Origin: Gemmatirosa kalamazoonensis
GTDB lineage: Bacteria; Gemmatimonadota; Gemmatimonadetes; Gemmatimonadales; Gemmatimonadaceae
Length of the DNA: 64,000 nt
NCBI RefSeq assembly: GCF_000522985.1
Contig: NZ_CP007128.1
Coordinates: 3,270,220-3,334,219, forward strand
Direction: 5' to 3'
Position 1 is the first letter of the stretch; each line of letters starts with the position of its first letter. Shown in pieces: positions 16,891 through 25,013 of this stretch. The position numbers and the translations under genes are program-made. The notes beneath the pieces were generated by a model. That model was not told the origin of the DNA, searched no databases, and saw only the letters and a list, made by a program, of their open reading frames with translations.

Positions 16891-18846
16891 TCACGCTCCG
16901 GCCGCTGCCGCCTCGTCCTCCGCGTCTTCCTCGTCCGACTCGATCGCGTCCGCGAGCTGCTGGCGGCGGAGCAGGGCGGCGTACCGCCCGTCGCGCGCGA
17001 GCAGCTCCTCGTGCCGCCCCTGCTCCACCACGCGCCCGTCGTCGAGCACGAGGATCCACGACGCGTCGCGGATGGCGCTGATGCGGTGCGACGCGATGAC
17101 CGTCGTGCGCCCCTCGAGCGCGGTGCGCAGCCCGCGCAGGATCGCCGCCTCGGTGTGCGTGTCGACCGCCGACAGCGCGTCGTCGAGCAGCACCACGCGC
17201 GGCCGGCGGGCGAGCGCGCGCGCGAGCGCGGCGCGCTGCTTCTGCCCACCGGAGAGGTTCACTCCGCGCTCGCCGAGTATCGTCTCGTAGCCGGCGGGCA
17301 GCTCCGCCACCGTCTCGCCGAGCTGCGCGACGTCGGCCGCCCAGCGGATCGCGTCGCCCGTCCCCGGCTCCGTCGCGCCCGACGTCGTCTCCTCCACGCG
17401 CACCACCGACGTCGGCTCCTCGCGGCCGCCCTCCAGCCCGTAGCCGATGTTGCGGCCGATGGTCTCGCTGAACAGGAGGCTCTCCTGCGGCACGTAGCCG
17501 ATCTCCCGCCGCAGCGCCGCGAGATCCAGGTCGCGCAGCGGCACGCCGTCGAGCAGCACCTCGCCTTCCTGCGGGTCGTACAGGCGCGGCACGAGGTCGA
17601 TCAGCGCCGTCTTCCCGCTCCCCACCGCGCCCACCACGCCGAGCGTGGCGCCCGCCGGCAGGTCGAACGACACGTGGCGAAGGACCCAACGCGGTTCGGA
17701 ACTCGGGACTCGGGACTCGGGACTCGGGCGTCCCTCGCGAGTCCCGAGTCCCGCGTCCCCAGTCCCGACCTGCGGGAAGTGAAACCCGACGTCGCGGAAC
17801 GTCAGTCTGCGGCCTCCACGCGCGGCCGGCGGCAGCGCGATCGGCCGCTCCGGCGACGACACGTCGGGGCGCGCGTCGAGCAGCTCGCCGAGCCGCGCCA
17901 TCGACGCGGCCCCGCGCTGGAACAGGTTCGTCACCCAGCCCAGCGCGATGAGCGGCCACGTGAGCATCGCGAGATAGATCCCGAACGCGACGAACGCGCC
18001 GACCGTGATCGCGCCGCGCAGCACGAGCCCTCCGCCGACACCGATCACCACCACCGCGCCAAGCCCCGCGATCAGCGAGAACGACGGGTTCATCACGCCG
18101 TTGAGCCGCGCCAGCGCCATATTGCGCGTCAGGTACTCCGCGCCTAACGCCGCGAACCGCGCCGACTCCGACGCCTCCTGCCGGTACGCGCGCACCACGC
18201 GTACGCCGGCGAGGTTCTCCTGCGCGCGCGTCGTCATCTCGCCGAAGTGCTCCTGCACGGCCTCGAAGCGGTCGTGGATCGCGCGGCCCAGGCGCACCGT
18301 GATGAACGGCAGCGCGACCATCGGCAGCACGGCGAGCCCCGTGAGCCGCGCGTCGATGCGCAGCATGAACGCCAGCGCGAACGCGCCGCCGGCGACCGTG
18401 TTCACGAGGTACATGATCGCCGGCCCCGCAGCCATGCGCACGGCCGAGAGGTCGTTCGTCGCCCGCGCCATGATCTCGCCGGTGCGCCACCGGGCGTAGA
18501 ACGGGGCGTCGAGCGTCACGAGCCGCGCGAACAGCGCGTCGCGGATGTCGTACTCCACGTGGCGGCTCACCGCGTTCAGCACCTGCCGCATGAAGAAGCG
18601 CAGCGCGCCGCCCGCGACCGACGCGCCGAGCATCAGCCCCGCCACGCGCAGCACACGCGCCGTGGGCGCGCCCGCAGTGAGCTCGTCGACGCCCTCGCGC
18701 AGGAGCCACGGGATCACGCTCCCGAACGACGCCGAGGCGACCACGAGCACGAGGCCGAGCGCCATGCGTCCCGCGTAGGGGCGCAGGAACGGCACCAGAC
18801 GCCGAAGCGCCCTCAACCCTGGCATGCGCGTTGCCCGCCAGTCCAC
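16891..18846 (-). CDS. ABC exporter, membrane plus ATPase half-transporter (MdlA/MsbA type)
   Basis: A 651-residue type I exporter. Residues ~25-310 hold six membrane helices with the coupling region (RTGEIMARATNDLSAVR). The ATPase domain has Walker A GAVGSGKTAL, a Q-loop (YVPQESLLFS), the signature LSGGQKQR, Walker B VVLLDDALSAVD and the H-loop ASHR. Asp in place of the usual catalytic Glu (LLDDA) is seen in halves of heterodimeric exporters such as MdlA, so a missing partner is possible. Two oddities: ~25 residues encoded by repeat element E inserted before the second ATPase strand, and a Thr/Glu-rich insert after the Q-loop. GTG 18846 has AGGTG upstream; ATG 18825 is also possible. Confidence 0.92.
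   Translation of the reverse strand: MDWRATRMPGLRALRRLVPFLRPYAGRMALGLVLVVASASFGSVIPWLLREGVDELTAGAPTARVLRVAGLMLGASVAGGALRFFMRQVLNAVSRHVEYDIRDALFARLVTLDAPFYARWRTGEIMARATNDLSAVRMAAGPAIMYLVNTVAGGAFALAFMLRIDARLTGLAVLPMVALPFITVRLGRAIHDRFEAVQEHFGEMTTRAQENLAGVRVVRAYRQEASESARFAALGAEYLTRNMALARLNGVMNPSFSLIAGLGAVVVIGVGGGLVLRGAITVGAFVAFGIYLAMLTWPLIALGWVTNLFQRGAASMARLGELLDARPDVSSPERPIALPPAARGGRRLTFRDVGFHFPQVGTGDAGLGTREGRPSPESRVPSSEPRWVLRHVSFDLPAGATLGVVGAVGSGKTALIDLVPRLYDPQEGEVLLDGVPLRDLDLAALRREIGYVPQESLLFSETIGRNIGYGLEGGREEPTSVVRVEETTSGATEPGTGDAIRWAADVAQLGETVAELPAGYETILGERGVNLSGGQKQRAALARALARRPRVVLLDDALSAVDTHTEAAILRGLRTALEGRTTVIASHRISAIRDASWILVLDDGRVVEQGRHEELLARDGRYAALLRRQQLADAIESDEEDAEDEAAAAGA
17701..17766. 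repeat. Inverted tandem heptamers inside ABC gene, quadruplex-prone (element E)
   Basis: The heptamer ACTCGGG is repeated four times without gap (17701-17728), giving four GGG runs spaced by four bases, a classic G-quadruplex pattern. After a short gap the reverse complement GAGTCCC follows at 17739 and 17746, with degenerate copies to 17766. The element is translated in frame on the minus strand as an Arg/Ser/Pro/Gly loop in the transporter. Confidence 0.85.
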
Positions 18847-18872
18847 CCCGGCACCTGCGACCGCGACCCGGG

Positions 18873-18878
18873 TAGGAT
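18873..18878 (+). promoter_or_regulatory. Candidate -10 for the glycine-zipper lipoprotein
   Basis: TAGGAT lies 46 bases before the ATG at 18925, in the gap between divergent genes. The implied ~40-base leader contains GGAG (18913-18916) ahead of the start. A -35 box is not obvious. Confidence 0.3.
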
Positions 18879-18924
18879 CCCGACGAGGTGCGGCACGACG
18901 CCTTCATCCACCTGGAGCTCACGC

Positions 18925-19911
18925 ATGTCGAAATATACCCGTCTCCGGACTCCGCTTCTGGCCGCGCTGGCGGCGCTCGCCACTGGCGCGGCCGCGTGCG
19001 GTGGCGACCGGAAGAACGATGCGCTGTCGCAGGATACCGCGCTCTCCCGCGACCTCGCGATGGCGGGCAGTGACACCTCCGCGCAGCCGCAGCTGCAGGA
19101 CGTGCCGGCGAACACGCCGCCGGCCACGACCACGCCGCCGACGACCACGGCGACCGCGCCCGCTCCGGCGCCGACGCCCGCGCCGACCCGGACGCCGGCC
19201 CGGCCGCGCACCACGACCTCGAGCTCCTCGGGCACGACCGTGCGCACGCGCACGCCGCCCCCGCCGCCCGCGCCGCGCCCCACGACGTCGGCCCCCGCGC
19301 CCGCGCCCGCGAAGCCGACCGTCACCGCGAGCGGTAACACGGTGACGCCGAACGCCGGCGGCGCCGGTGCCGCGGAGCGCTCGAACGTCGGCTCCATCCC
19401 GGCCGGCACCACGCTGGCGCTGCGCTCCAACTCGAAGGTCTGCACGAACACGAACCACGTCGGCGAGCGGTTCACGGCGACGCTCTCGAGCGCGGTGAGC
19501 GGCTCCAACGGCGTCACCATCCCGGCCGGCTCGCAGGCCACCGTCGAGATCACGCAGCTCAAGCGGAGCGAGAACGCGAACGACAAGATCCAGATGGGCT
19601 TCCGCGTCATCTCGATCACGTTCGGCGGGCACACCTACGCGGTCGACGCGACGACGCAGTCGGCCGAGATCTCGCGCGTGCGCAACGAGCCGGCGTCGAA
19701 GGACCGCCAGAAGGTCATCGGCGGCGCGATCGCGGGCGCCATCGCCGGCCAGATCCTCGGCAAGGACACGAAGGGCACCGTGATCGGCGCGGCGACCGGC
19801 GCGGCGGCGGGCGCTGCGGCCGCGGCGGCGACGGCGAACTACGAGGGCTGTCTGAACGACGGCGCCGACCTCTCGGTGAAGCTGAACGAGGCGACACAGG
19901 TCCGCATGTGA
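18925..19911 (+). CDS. Proline/threonine-rich lipoprotein with C-terminal glycine zipper
   Basis: A 328-residue exported protein. The N-terminus is a signal peptide with a probable lipobox (ATGAAAC, Cys at about 25). Residues ~55-140 are a Pro/Thr/Ala-rich spacer typical of cell-wall-spanning linkers. A beta-rich domain follows (GSIPAGTTLALRSNSKVCTN, GERFTATLSSAVSG, ATVEITQLKRSEN), and residues ~270-310 form a glycine-zipper segment (VIGGAIAGAIAGQILG, then VIGAATGAAAGAAAA) that may insert in or span a membrane. GGAG at 18913-18916 serves the ATG. It is divergent from the ABC exporter gene. Exact function is unknown; an envelope structural role is inference. Confidence 0.75.
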   Translation: MSKYTRLRTPLLAALAALATGAAACGGDRKNDALSQDTALSRDLAMAGSDTSAQPQLQDVPANTPPATTTPPTTTATAPAPAPTPAPTRTPARPRTTTSSSSGTTVRTRTPPPPPAPRPTTSAPAPAPAKPTVTASGNTVTPNAGGAGAAERSNVGSIPAGTTLALRSNSKVCTNTNHVGERFTATLSSAVSGSNGVTIPAGSQATVEITQLKRSENANDKIQMGFRVISITFGGHTYAVDATTQSAEISRVRNEPASKDRQKVIGGAIAGAIAGQILGKDTKGTVIGAATGAAAGAAAAAATANYEGCLNDGADLSVKLNEATQVRM

Positions 19912-19950
19912 TGTCGAGGTGATCGGGCGCGGAGCCCGACGGTCTTCGAG

Positions 19951-19970
19951 GGGCGGCTCACCGGCCGCCC
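19951..19970 (+). terminator. GC-rich hairpin after the lipoprotein gene
   Basis: GGGCGGC (19951-19957), a six-base loop and GCCGCCC (19964-19970) form a compact stem 40 bases after the stop at 19911, followed by TTCGTCGT. It resembles a factor-independent terminator but lacks a T run. Confidence 0.45.
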
Positions 19971-20044
19971 TTCGTCGTACTCGCCCTTGCGTCGATTCCG
20001 GACGCGCTCGATAGTCGGGGCACGCCAGCCCGGGAGACGCCGCG

Positions 20045-22171
20045 ATGGAGCAGGCCCTGCGCGCCTGTCCGAACTGCCAGACCACCCTGCCGACGAACGC
20101 GGCGTTCTGCTACGTCTGCGGCGTGGCCACACCCGCGGGCATCGATCGTCGGACGGGGGAGTTCGTGGCGGCCGGCTCGGTCGTCGTGCCGATGTCGGAG
20201 CTGCTGCCGCGGCTCCGCGCGCTGCTCGGCAAGAGCTACGACCTCGGCGAGCGGATCGGCGCCGGCGGCTTCGCCGAGGTCTATCTCGCGCGCGACCTGC
20301 GGCTCAAGCGCGACGTGGCGATCAAGGTCACGCGCCCCGAGTTCGCGCTGAACGATCAGATGATGATCCGCTTCCGGCGCGAGGCGGAGACGATCGCGGC
20401 GCTCCGGCACCCGCACATCATGCCGATCTACGACATCGGCGAGGCGGCGGGGCTCGCGTACCTCGTCATGCCGTTCATCCGCGGCGAGTCGCTGAAGGCG
20501 CGCCTCGATCGCGTGAAGCAGCTCACCCCGGAGCAGGCGCGCGGCATCCTGCTGCAGGCGGCGGACGCGCTCGCGGCGGCGCACGACGCGGGCGTGGTGC
20601 ACCGCGACGTGAAGCCCGACAACATCATGCTCGACCGTCGCGAGGATCAGGTCCTGCTCATGGACTTCGGCATCGCGAAGGCGCTCGAGGCCAGCTCCGA
20701 CAGCGCCGTGCTCACGAGCACGGGGCTCGTCATGGGCACGCCGCACTACATGAGCCCCGAGCAGGCCGTCGGCGAGCGCGACATCGACGCGCGCGCCGAC
20801 CAGTACGCGCTCGGCGTCATCGGCTACCGTATGCTCACGGGCGCGCTGCCGTTCGAGGGGCCCACGGTGCGCTCCATCCTCTCGAAGCAGCTCCTCGCCA
20901 CGCCGAAGCCGCTGCTCGCGCTCGCCCCGGACACGCCGCCCGCGCTCGCCGCGACCATCGAGCAGGCGATGGCGAAGGAGCCGGACGACCGCTTCGCGTC
21001 GATGCGCGACCTCATCGCCGATCTGCGCGCAGACCCGACCTACGCCGACGAGGTGCTGAGCGTCGTGCGCGCGGAGACCGAGCGCATGGAGCGCCGCCGC
21101 ACGCCGCCGCCCACCGCCGACGTGCCCGCGGTTGCGACCGTGCCGGCGCCGCCGCCGCCACGGGCGAAGCGCCGCGGCGCGCTGGCCTGGCTCGCCGTCC
21201 CCGTGATCGCGGCGGTCGCCGCCGGCGTGGCGTGGCAGGCGCGCCGTCAGTCTGCCGCCACGCCGGCGCCGCTGCCGGGCCGCGTCGCGGCGCAGGCACC
21301 CGGGCCGGCCACCGCGTCGACCGCGGCGCCGCGCGCGGACAGCGCGGCGGGCGTCACGGCCGCGACGGGCGACAGCGCGGCGGCGGCCGCGCCGCTCCCC
21401 GATTCCGTCGTCGCGCGCAAGCGCGCGAGCGACAGCGTGAGCGTGGCGCGCGCGGGCCTCAAGTACGGCACGCCGGCGGCGGACAGCTTCGTCGCGCGCA
21501 TCGCGCGCGGCCGCTCCGCGTGCGAGCGCCCGTCCGCGAGCGCGCGTCCGGCCGACGTGCTGGCGGTGTGCGGCGCGTTCGCGCGCATCGCGAGCAACAC
21601 TTGGGCGCAGCTCGCGCTCGGCCAGCTTCACGAGCGCGCCGGTCGCTACGACTCCGCCGCCGCGTGGTACACGCGACTCGCGACGAAGGACCCCGAGGCG
21701 ATGGTGCGGCTCGCTCGCCTGCACGACGAGGGGCGCGGCGTGCCGCTCGACTCCGCCGGCGCGACGCGGCTCCTCGTCGATGCCGCGGGGCTCGGGCACG
21801 TCGTCGGCCAGCGGATGCTCGCCCAGCGTCTCGCCGTCGGCTACACCGGGATGCCGCGCGACGAGCCGAAGGCCGTGAGCTACTTCGTCAGCGCCGCGCA
21901 CGCCGGCGACGTGCCGTCGATGCTCGCGCTGGCCGAGCACTATCGCAGCGGGCGCGGCGTGAAGAAGAGCGACGACAGCTCCGCCGCGTGGTGGCAGCGC
22001 GCCGCCGACCGCGACGACAGTACCGGCGAGTACTGGCTCGGCCGCGCCTATCTCAGCGGCAAGGGCGTGCGGAAGTCGGACAGCGTCGCGTTCATCTGGC
22101 TCCGCCGCGCCGCCGCGAAGGGGCACGAGGGCGCGCGCTTCGAGCTCGAGAAGCGCGGCCAGCACCCCTGA
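20045..22171 (+). CDS. Zinc-ribbon Ser/Thr kinase with membrane helix and Sel1-like repeats
   Basis: A 708-residue membrane-anchored kinase. It starts with a four-cysteine zinc ribbon (Cys 8, 11, 22, 25). The kinase domain (~65-325) has the loop RIGAGGFAEVY, lysine in VAIKVTRPE, HRDVKPDN, MDFG and GTPHYMSPEQ, so it should be active. A membrane helix (LAWLAVPVIAAVAAGVAW) lies near residue 385. The outer part is an Ala/Pro-rich spacer and then Sel1/TPR-like helical repeats (GRYDSAAAWYTRLATKDPEA, AVSYFVSAAHAGDVPSMLAL, GEYWLGRAYLSGKGV) suited to protein binding, possibly as the sensor. ATG 20045 follows GGGAG. A GATAGT at 20010 may be the -10. Targets are unknown. Confidence 0.93.
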   Translation: MEQALRACPNCQTTLPTNAAFCYVCGVATPAGIDRRTGEFVAAGSVVVPMSELLPRLRALLGKSYDLGERIGAGGFAEVYLARDLRLKRDVAIKVTRPEFALNDQMMIRFRREAETIAALRHPHIMPIYDIGEAAGLAYLVMPFIRGESLKARLDRVKQLTPEQARGILLQAADALAAAHDAGVVHRDVKPDNIMLDRREDQVLLMDFGIAKALEASSDSAVLTSTGLVMGTPHYMSPEQAVGERDIDARADQYALGVIGYRMLTGALPFEGPTVRSILSKQLLATPKPLLALAPDTPPALAATIEQAMAKEPDDRFASMRDLIADLRADPTYADEVLSVVRAETERMERRRTPPPTADVPAVATVPAPPPPRAKRRGALAWLAVPVIAAVAAGVAWQARRQSAATPAPLPGRVAAQAPGPATASTAAPRADSAAGVTAATGDSAAAAAPLPDSVVARKRASDSVSVARAGLKYGTPAADSFVARIARGRSACERPSASARPADVLAVCGAFARIASNTWAQLALGQLHERAGRYDSAAAWYTRLATKDPEAMVRLARLHDEGRGVPLDSAGATRLLVDAAGLGHVVGQRMLAQRLAVGYTGMPRDEPKAVSYFVSAAHAGDVPSMLALAEHYRSGRGVKKSDDSSAAWWQRAADRDDSTGEYWLGRAYLSGKGVRKSDSVAFIWLRRAAAKGHEGARFELEKRGQHP

Positions 22172-22178
22172 GCGCCGC

Positions 22179-23954
22179 TCAGTAGCCCGCCTCGCCGCCG
22201 GAGCCGCGCGGCTCGTGCTGTCCCTCCCAGCCGCCCTTCACGCGCAGGATCGCGTTCACGTTCACGAGCGACCCGCGCTGCTGCAGCCCGTGCCCCATCG
22301 CGCGCAGCGAGTCCATCGCGGCCGTCGTTAGGCCGCCGCGCTCGTAGGCGAGGCTGTCGGGCAGCGCCTGGTGGTGCAGCCGCGGCGCGCGCATCGCGTC
22401 CCCGAGCGTCATGCGGTGGTCGATCACGTTCAGCAGCACCTCGGTCGTTCCCGAGATGATCGTCGGCCCGCCCGCCGCGCCCACCACGAGCAGCACGCGC
22501 TGCGCGGAGTCGAGCACGATCGTCGGCGTCATGGAGCTGAGCGGCCGCTTGCCCGGCTGCACCGCGTTCTGCTCGCCCTGCACGAGTCCGAACGCGTTCG
22601 GCTTCCCCGGCGCGGCCGCGAGATCGTCCATCTCGTCGTTCATGAAGAACCCCGCGCCGCGCACCCACACGCCGGAGCCGAAGCCGAGGTTCAGCGTCGT
22701 CGTCGTCGACACCGCGTTGCCGTGCGCGTCCACCACCGAGTAGTGCGTCGTGTGCAGGGAGCTCGGCATGTCCGGGCCCGCCGGCGTGCGCGACGCGCGC
22801 GCGGGATCGATCGTCGCCACGAGGCGCCGCGCGTAGTCCTTGCTCGTGAGCTCCGCCACCGGCACCGTGCAGAACGCGGGGTCGCACAGCTTCGCGTTGC
22901 GGTCGATGAACGCGCGGCGCTCGGTCTCCGCGATCAGGTGGGCGTACGCCGCGCTGCCGAACGCGGGCAGCGTCGGGAACGTCTCGAGCTGGTTCAGGAT
23001 CTCGAACGACGTCGTGCCGCCCGACGACACCGGCGGCATGCCTAACACCGTGAAGCCGCGGTACGTCGTGCGCAGCGGCTCGCGCCAGATCGCCTTGTAG
23101 CCCGCGAGGTCCTGCTTCGTGATGATGCCGCCGCCGCGCTGCATCTCGGCGACGAGCGAGTCGGCCGTCTCGCCGGTGTAGAACTCCGTCGCCCCGCGCT
23201 CGGCGATGCGCCGCAGCGTGCGCGCGAGGTCGGGCTGCACCACGCGCGTCCCCGGCGACAGGAGCCGTCCGTTCGCGAAGAACGGCGACGCCGAGGCGTA
23301 GCGCGCGAGCTTCGCGCTGTCGCCGCGCAGCGAGCGCCACCCCGCGCTGTCGAGGACGTACCCCTCGGACGCGAGCCGGATGGCCGGCGCCATGACCTGC
23401 GCGAGCGACATCGAGCCGTACTTCGCGAGCGCCTCCGCCATCCCCGCCACCGCGCCGGGGACGCCCGAGGCGAGCGGTCCCTCCGTGCTCGTCCGCTGCG
23501 GGTTCCCCGCGGCGTCGAGGTACATGTCGTGGGTCGCCGCGGCGGGGGCCATCTCGCGGTAGTCCATCGCCGCCGTGCGGCCGTCGGCGAGGCGGATCAG
23601 CATGAAGCCGCCGCCGCCGATGTTGCCCGCGGTCGGGTACGCCACGGCGAGCGCGAACCCCACCGCGACCGCCGCGTCCACCGCGTTGCCGCCGCGCTGC
23701 AGGATCTCGCGTCCGGCGTCGCTCGCGAGCTGGCTGTTGCTCGCGATCATCGCGTGCTCCGCGAACGCGGCGCGCGCGCCGGGCTGGAAGCGCCACCCCG
23801 TGGGGAACGTGGCGGCCTGCCGCGCGGCGAGCGTCGGCGCGGCGTCGTTCGACGCGGCGGGTGTGACGTGCGACACACGACAGCTGGCGAGCACCGACAG
23901 GCCGGCCAGGAGCAGCGGGCGCGTCGTCCGAGGAAGGCGAATGCGTGACGACAT
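22179..23954 (-). CDS. ggt: Gamma-glutamyltranspeptidase (lipoprotein form)
   Basis: A 591-residue N-terminal-nucleophile hydrolase that cleaves gamma-glutamyl bonds, for example in glutathione, outside the cytoplasm. A lipoprotein signal (LLLAGLSVLASC) replaces the usual periplasmic signal. The N-terminal subunit has GGNAVDAAVA and PTAGNIGGGGF. Self-cleavage is expected before Thr402 in SLHTTHYSVVD, and the small subunit shows NDEMDD, LSSMTPTIVLD and GAAGGPTIISGT, typical substrate-binding blocks. Length and domain order are normal. A TAAGTTATC word at 24027-24019 on the coding strand may hold its promoter. Convergent with the Sel1 kinase, 7 bases apart. Confidence 0.95.
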   Translation of the reverse strand: MSSRIRLPRTTRPLLLAGLSVLASCRVSHVTPAASNDAAPTLAARQAATFPTGWRFQPGARAAFAEHAMIASNSQLASDAGREILQRGGNAVDAAVAVGFALAVAYPTAGNIGGGGFMLIRLADGRTAAMDYREMAPAAATHDMYLDAAGNPQRTSTEGPLASGVPGAVAGMAEALAKYGSMSLAQVMAPAIRLASEGYVLDSAGWRSLRGDSAKLARYASASPFFANGRLLSPGTRVVQPDLARTLRRIAERGATEFYTGETADSLVAEMQRGGGIITKQDLAGYKAIWREPLRTTYRGFTVLGMPPVSSGGTTSFEILNQLETFPTLPAFGSAAYAHLIAETERRAFIDRNAKLCDPAFCTVPVAELTSKDYARRLVATIDPARASRTPAGPDMPSSLHTTHYSVVDAHGNAVSTTTTLNLGFGSGVWVRGAGFFMNDEMDDLAAAPGKPNAFGLVQGEQNAVQPGKRPLSSMTPTIVLDSAQRVLLVVGAAGGPTIISGTTEVLLNVIDHRMTLGDAMRAPRLHHQALPDSLAYERGGLTTAAMDSLRAMGHGLQQRGSLVNVNAILRVKGGWEGQHEPRGSGGEAGY

Positions 23955-24018
23955 GACGACGTCGGATGGTGAGAGACTTCTCGTGCGTGCGGCCCGTTGC
24001 GATGGGCCAGTCGCGCTG

Positions 24019-24027
24019 GATAACTTA
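24019..24027 (-). promoter_or_regulatory. Candidate -10 (TAAGTT) for ggt
   Basis: The minus strand reads TAAGTTATC about 65 bases ahead of the ggt ATG. The identical nine bases occur at 55034-55026 ahead of the minus-strand aminotransferase, and TAAGTT occurs at 60621 ahead of pyk. A -35 partner is not clear. Confidence 0.35.
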
Positions 24028-24083
24028 GCCGCGCGTCAGCCGGCCAGTACAGACGACGGGCCGCCCACTTCGCCCGCGCGCCC

Positions 24084-25013
24084 TTGGTTCTCGACTCCCG
24101 CGTCACCGAGCAACGGAACCCTCGCACGGCCGACATCGACCTCGCGTCGCCCGAGGAGATCGTCGACCTGATGAACGCCGAGGATCGCGGGGTGCCGCTC
24201 GCCGTCGCGTCGCAGCGCGACCGCATCGCCGAGATGATCGCGATCGTGGAGCGCGCGTTCCGCGCCGGCGGGCGCCTGTTCTACGCGGGCGCGGGCACGT
24301 CGGGTCGACTCGGTGTGCTCGATGCCTCCGAGTGCCCGCCCACGTTCGGCGTCGACTTCGACATGGTGCAGGGAATGATCGCCGGCGGCGAGCAGGCCAT
24401 GTTCCGCGCGCAGGAGGGCGCGGAGGACAGCCCCGAGCGGGGCGCGCGCGACGTCGACGCGCGGGACGTCGGCCCGCGCGACGTCCTCGTCGGCATCGCC
24501 GCCTCGGGCACCACGCCGTACGTGCGCGGTGCGCTCGCCCGCGCGCGCGAGCTCGGCGCGACCACCGGCATCGTCGCCTGCTCGCCGCCGCCCGAGAGCA
24601 CGCTCGCCGTCGCCGACGTCGCGATCGTCACGATCACCGGGCCGGAGGTCGTCACCGGCAGCACGCGACTGAAGGCCGGCACCGCGACGAAGATGGTGCT
24701 CAACATGATCACCACCGGCGCGATGATCCGCATCGGCAAGACGTACGGCAACCTGATGGTGGATCTGAAGGCGACCAACGCGAAGCTCGTCGACCGCAGT
24801 CAGCGCATCGTGATGGAGGTCACCGGTGCGAGCCGCGACGACGCGCGCGCGATCATCGACGCCGCCGGTGGCAGCGTGAAGACGGCGATCGTCATGTACT
24901 CGCTCGGCGTCGACCGCGAGCAGGCGGAGCGCGCGATCTCCGAGGCGGGCGGCGTCGTGCGGCGCGTGCTGCCGGGTGCGCCGCCGCCCGTCACGCCGCC
25001 GCCCGTCGCGTGA
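24084..25013 (+). CDS. murQ: N-acetylmuramic acid 6-phosphate etherase
   Basis: A 309-residue cytoplasmic lyase that splits the lactyl ether of MurNAc-6-phosphate to give GlcNAc-6-phosphate and lactate, the committing step of muropeptide recycling. It is a sugar-isomerase (SIS) domain protein with the diagnostic N-terminus TEQRNPRTADID, the sugar-binding GAGTSGRLGVLDASECPPTF with the active-site Glu, GIAASGTTPYV and KAGTATKMVLNMITTGAMIR. Start is TTG 24084, since no ATG or GTG precedes the conserved TEQRNP. The C-terminus ends in a Pro-rich tail (PPPVTPPPVA). It overlaps anmK by four bases, and the two enzymes act in sequence. Confidence 0.95.
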   Translation: MVLDSRVTEQRNPRTADIDLASPEEIVDLMNAEDRGVPLAVASQRDRIAEMIAIVERAFRAGGRLFYAGAGTSGRLGVLDASECPPTFGVDFDMVQGMIAGGEQAMFRAQEGAEDSPERGARDVDARDVGPRDVLVGIAASGTTPYVRGALARARELGATTGIVACSPPPESTLAVADVAIVTITGPEVVTGSTRLKAGTATKMVLNMITTGAMIRIGKTYGNLMVDLKATNAKLVDRSQRIVMEVTGASRDDARAIIDAAGGSVKTAIVMYSLGVDREQAERAISEAGGVVRRVLPGAPPPVTPPPVA

